Assembly: GCF_002632585.1 (NCBI RefSeq)
Contig: NZ_NIBV01000003.1
Span: forward strand, 1-64,000
Length of the DNA: 64,000 bases
Reading direction: 5' to 3'
From: Xenorhabdus szentirmaii DSM 16338
GTDB taxonomy: Bacteria; Pseudomonadota; Gammaproteobacteria; Enterobacterales; Enterobacteriaceae
Position numbers and translations under genes: made by a program. Shown one piece after another: positions 60,930 through 64,000 of the stretch. Within the stretch, counting starts at the first letter, position 1. Each line of letters begins with the position of its first letter. The notes under the pieces were generated by a model, which saw only the letters and a list, made by a program, of their open reading frames with translations, was not told where the DNA came from and searched no databases.

Positions 60930-62267
60930 CTATTCCTTAAAATCATTGGCATCCAATTCATGGCGTGCCAATAATTTATAAAATTCAGTCCTGTTTCGCC
61001 CAGCCATTCGTGCGGCATGGGTTACATTGCCTTTGGTCATCTGGAGTAATTTCCGCAAGTAATTCAGTTCAAACTGCCCACGCGCCTCCACAAATGTCGG
61101 CAATGCCGTATTTTCTCCCTCCAATGCCTGCATCACCAAAGCATCGCTGATAACTGGTGCCGTCGTCAATGCCACACATTGCTCAATCACGTTAACTAAT
61201 TGGCGAACATTACCCGGCCAGCTTGCCGCCATCAAACATTTCATGGCATTAGTTGAAAAGCTACGAACAAAAGGTTTATGGCGCTTGGCTGATTCACGCA
61301 ATAGATGGTTAGCCAATAGGGGAATATCTTCCGCACGCGCATTCAGTGCAGGAATTTTCAGATGGACAACATTCAGCCGGTAGTAGAGATCTTCACGGAA
61401 TTCATTACGCTGCATCGCTTTCGGTAAATCACGGTGAGTTGCGGAAATAATCCTGACATCAATATCAATATCACGATTGCTCCCCAATGGGCGAACTTTA
61501 CGCTCCTGTAATACCCTCAGCAATTTAACTTGCAGAGCCAGTGGCATGTCGCCAATCTCATCAAGGAACAATGTTCCGCCTTGCGCAGCTAAAAATAGCC
61601 CTTCCCGACTGCTCACCGCACCAGTAAATGCCCCTTTGGCATGACCAAACAATTCAGATTCAAGTAATTGCTCAGGTAAGGCACCACAGTTAATCGCAAC
61701 AAACGGTTTTTTTGCCCGTGGGCTTGCCCGATGAATGGCTTGTGCCAGCACTTCTTTGCCTGTGCCGCTTTGCCCGTTGATCAAAACACTGACATCTGAT
61801 AGCGCCACCATTTTTGCCTGTTCCAACAGGCGCAACATCAGCGGGCTGCGTGTGACAATTTTTTCGCTCCATTGCCCATCTATGGCCGGGATTGACAGTT
61901 CCAGCGCATCATCAATGGCCTTATAAAGTGCATCGCGGTCGACCGGTTTAGTCAGAAAACTGAATACACCTTGCTGCGTTGCCGCTACTGCATCAGGTAT
62001 AGAGCCATGTGCAGTCAAAATAATCACGGGCATACCCGGATGTTGCTTTTGTATCTCCGCAAACAATGCCATGCCATCCATCTCATCCATACGCAAGTCA
62101 CTGATAACCAAATCTATTTTATCCTTCATCAGGATGCGTAAAGCTTCATGGCCACTCTCTGCCGTCGTAACACGAAATCCTTCGCTGGACAAACGCATTC
62201 CTAATAGTTTTAGCAAACTAGGATCATCATCAACTAAAAGTAGTTGTGCAGCACTGCGCGCTGTCAT
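60930..62267 (-). CDS. glrR: sigma-54 dependent response regulator GlrR (QseF)
   Basis: This is a 445-residue NtrC-type regulator with a receiver domain whose phosphorylated Asp57 lies in LVISDLRMDEMDG. The AAA+ domain has Walker A GQSGTGKEV, the sigma-54 contact loop GAFTGA and Walker B GGTLFLDEIGDMP. The C-terminal Fis-type helix-turn-helix is NVTHAARMAGRNRTEFYKLL. With GlrK and QseG it controls glmY sRNA in E. coli, adjusting amino-sugar synthesis and the cell envelope. It is the last gene of glrK-qseG-glrR. Confidence 0.96.
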   Translation of the reverse strand: MTARSAAQLLLVDDDPSLLKLLGMRLSSEGFRVTTAESGHEALRILMKDKIDLVISDLRMDEMDGMALFAEIQKQHPGMPVIILTAHGSIPDAVAATQQGVFSFLTKPVDRDALYKAIDDALELSIPAIDGQWSEKIVTRSPLMLRLLEQAKMVALSDVSVLINGQSGTGKEVLAQAIHRASPRAKKPFVAINCGALPEQLLESELFGHAKGAFTGAVSSREGLFLAAQGGTLFLDEIGDMPLALQVKLLRVLQERKVRPLGSNRDIDIDVRIISATHRDLPKAMQRNEFREDLYYRLNVVHLKIPALNARAEDIPLLANHLLRESAKRHKPFVRSFSTNAMKCLMAASWPGNVRQLVNVIEQCVALTTAPVISDALVMQALEGENTALPTFVEARGQFELNYLRKLLQMTKGNVTHAARMAGRNRTEFYKLLARHELDANDFKE

Positions 62268-62269
62268 TA

Positions 62270-63067
62270 TTATTCGGCTCCTTTTGCGTCTGAAGAATTG
62301 GCTTCTGATTTAGTTCCCGTGTGGAGGTTTTCTGTGTTAGCGGGTGATTTATCTTCCGGTTGCAGTTTTGTGAATGGGATATCGGTTCCATTTTCATCCC
62401 CTTCACCTGTAGGTAAGGTATTGCTTTGATCTTGTTTACGGGAAGATAACTGACGTTCAATGTCTGTCAGATTTTCCAATTTGCGGGATACTGAACGAAG
62501 TTCATATTCTAGCCGAGCACGTATTTCTTTCAAACGATCAATTTTTCCATCACTATCAAGCTGGAGCCGCTGGAATCGATTTCTTTCTTCAGCGAGATTA
62601 ATTTTCAATGATTGTTGCTCACGCCATAACTGAATTAAGGGACGCAAAGCTAGTGGAAATTGTGGGCTATAGCGATTGAGACTTTCGATAATTTTCCGCC
62701 GTTCAACCAATGAGAAAGTCGCCCTATCGATAAGGATGTTATATTTAAACATTTGATACCACTCAACCTGAGTGAAACGTTTCGCTGTTTCTCGGGCTTC
62801 TGTCGGAGACAATCGGTCTGCACAATCGATGAATCTTAGCCAATACAATCCATTTTCCATCGCCGTTGGTTTTGTTAAATCCCAAATTACCGCACAATCC
62901 TTAACACGATAATCTGTGACGCTTTGCTCCGGCAGTATTGCCTGTGCGATCGTGGTTAACTCATTTGTCTCATTTTTATCAACACACCCTGTCAGAAAAT
63001 ACGGAAAAAACAATAGCAACATGACACGGAAACGTAAGGTTGAAGCACGTCCCCCCACAGGCTCCAT
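62270..63067 (-). CDS. qseG: outer membrane lipoprotein QseG
   Basis: This 265-residue lipoprotein has a hydrophobic signal segment (FRVMLLLFFPYFLTGC, lipobox LTGC). It also has the conserved ECS/WYWLRxxDCADR-type region (NGLYWLRFIDCADRLSPTEA), a coiled-coil stretch (LRSVSRKLENLTDIERQLSSRK) and an Asp/Ser/Thr-rich tail. In E. coli QseG interacts with the GlrK sensor and is needed for its activity. I chose the ATG at 63067 because it gives a normal signal peptide and has GAGG upstream; an ATG at 63151, 5 bp after glrK, would add 28 polar residues in front. Confidence 0.85.
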   Translation of the reverse strand: MEPVGGRASTLRFRVMLLLFFPYFLTGCVDKNETNELTTIAQAILPEQSVTDYRVKDCAVIWDLTKPTAMENGLYWLRFIDCADRLSPTEARETAKRFTQVEWYQMFKYNILIDRATFSLVERRKIIESLNRYSPQFPLALRPLIQLWREQQSLKINLAEERNRFQRLQLDSDGKIDRLKEIRARLEYELRSVSRKLENLTDIERQLSSRKQDQSNTLPTGEGDENGTDIPFTKLQPEDKSPANTENLHTGTKSEANSSDAKGAE

Positions 63068-63156
63068 GGCCTCAGTTTCTTTCACTGCCAGAGCCAATTG
63101 AGTTTTCTGCTCCGTCTTCGCCATAAAGCGGTAAATAAACCTCTTATACATATTAT

Positions 63157-64000
63157 TTAGTCATTCTCTGCGGTTAACGGCAGTTCAATTCGAAAACATA
63201 CGTCAGCAAATCCGGATTCTATCAGATGAATCTCTCCTCCCATCCGCTTAATACAATCCTGCGCGATACTCAAGCCAAGACCGCTTCCTTTAACTGCACC
63301 TTTTCGTTGCAGTTTTCCTTGGTAAAATGGCTCAAAAATCATGCTGCTTTCTAATTCAGAGATGGGAGTCCCTGTATTGGCAATATCAATCTGAAGATTT
63401 TTCCCCGCTTGCCGGCTGTAAATCCAAATGTTACCGGATTCAGCACCATAGTGCACTGCATTAGAGTAGATATTATCAATCACTTTCGCTAATAAATTAG
63501 GCTCAGCCCAGCAAAATTCAGTATCCAATTGAATTTCAGTATTAATATTTTTTGTACGTGCCGGCAGTTGATGTGACAATACGACACTGCCCACAATTTC
63601 TTTTAAAGATACAATCTGATGTTCAGTGGAAATATCGGCCAATTTACGATTATATTCGAGCAATTGTTCAATAAGCTGCTGTAAATGCTTGCTGCTAGAA
63701 TTGAGAATACTGACAACATCTTTTTGGTCAGATGTCAGCGGCCCGGCAATTTCATCGGCCAGCAACTCCGTTCCTTCGCGCATACTGGCCAAGGGAGTTT
63801 TCAATTCATGGGAAATATGACGCAAAAATTCATGGCGCTGGGACTCAAGCCAGGATAATCGTTCACTTAACCAAATAATGCGCTGTGCCAGCGACCGCAA
63901 TTCCCGTGGCCCTTTAAACTCTATCTGATTTTCCAGAGAATGCCCTTCCCCCAGCCGATTAATCATCAATTCTATTCTTTTCACCGGCCCGATGATCATA
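63157..64000 (-). CDS. glrK: sensor histidine kinase GlrK (QseE), partial
   Basis: These are the C-terminal 280 residues of a membrane histidine kinase; the start lies beyond the window. Visible parts are the end of a HAMP-type segment (IIGPVKRIELMINRLGEG), the dimerisation helix with the phosphorylated His in LRHISHELKTPLASM, and the ATPase domain with N box (VIDNIYSNAVHYGA), G1 (DIANTGTPI) and G2 (GSGLGLSIAQDCIKRMGGEI). It is the partner of GlrR. The gene order glrK-qseG-glrR is as in E. coli. Confidence 0.94.
   Translation of the reverse strand, partial: MIIGPVKRIELMINRLGEGHSLENQIEFKGPRELRSLAQRIIWLSERLSWLESQRHEFLRHISHELKTPLASMREGTELLADEIAGPLTSDQKDVVSILNSSSKHLQQLIEQLLEYNRKLADISTEHQIVSLKEIVGSVVLSHQLPARTKNINTEIQLDTEFCWAEPNLLAKVIDNIYSNAVHYGAESGNIWIYSRQAGKNLQIDIANTGTPISELESSMIFEPFYQGKLQRKGAVKGSGLGLSIAQDCIKRMGGEIHLIESGFADVCFRIELPLTAEND

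Overview
This window is chromosomal DNA from a gammaproteobacterium of the order Enterobacterales, most likely Xenorhabdus or a close relative such as Photorhabdus (Morganellaceae). The call rests on three things: close protein similarity to Escherichia coli housekeeping genes in an order that follows the E. coli 52-57 min region (nupC, ligA-zipA-cysZ-cysK-ptsHI-crr, cysM-cysAWTP, yfeY, ypeA, hemF, der-bamB-yfgM-hisS-ispG-rodZ-pilW-rlmN-ndk-pbpC-yfhM-sseB-pepB-isc operon-trmJ-suhB-hcaT-glyA-hmp-glnB-glrR-qseG-glrK); AT-rich intergenic DNA; and a protealysin/PrtS-like M4 protease typical of insect-associated enterics. The genus is an inference from memory of gene content, not a database match.

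Layout. 1-2900: AT-rich spacer, a MATE exporter, the remains of an SDR oxidoreductase and a small DUF3820 protein. 2.9-12.6 kb: nucleoside uptake (nupC), DNA ligase, divisome (zipA), sulfate uptake and cysteine synthesis (cysZ, cysK) and the PTS core (ptsH-ptsI-crr). 12.7-18.4 kb: a GNAT acetyltransferase split by a frameshift, then cysM and the thiosulfate/sulfate ABC transporter cysP-T-W-A. 18.4-24 kb: a mixed accessory segment with yfeY, an orphan ORF, ypeA, hemF, an M4 protease and a separate small gene resembling the protease's own N-terminal propeptide. 24-34 kb: a minus-strand housekeeping block (der, bamB, yfgM, hisS, ispG, rodZ, truncated pilW, rlmN, ndk). 34-44 kb: a small secreted protein, a DUF2975/XRE regulator pair, pbpC with the alpha-2-macroglobulin yfhM, a C-terminal-only sseB, and pepB. 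45.5-51.2 kb: the complete iscRSUA-hscBA-fdx-iscX Fe-S assembly operon. 51.3-58.5 kb: trmJ, suhB, a frameshifted hcaT, glyA, hmp and a decayed unknown gene. 58.5-64 kb: glnB-nadE, a MITE-like repeat, and glrR-qseG-glrK (glrK runs off the window).

Functional themes are sulfur acquisition to cysteine (cysZ, cysK, cysM, cysPTWA) feeding the Isc Fe-S machinery, whose products are needed by IspG, RlmN and IscR itself; envelope assembly and defence (BamB, YfgM, RodZ, PbpC-YfhM, YfeY, QseG); and nitrogen and stress sensing (GlnB, GlrKR, Hmp with NsrR-type and FNR-type sites).

The regions most worth a second look are the protease with a free-standing propeptide-like neighbour (22.1-23.7 kb), the perfect palindrome in front of the DUF2975/XRE pair (35.5 kb), several broken genes (SDR, GNAT, hcaT, pilW, sseB, and the unknown at 57.7-58.5 kb), and a few repeat structures. 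I found no CRISPR array, tRNA, rRNA, intact insertion sequence or prophage.
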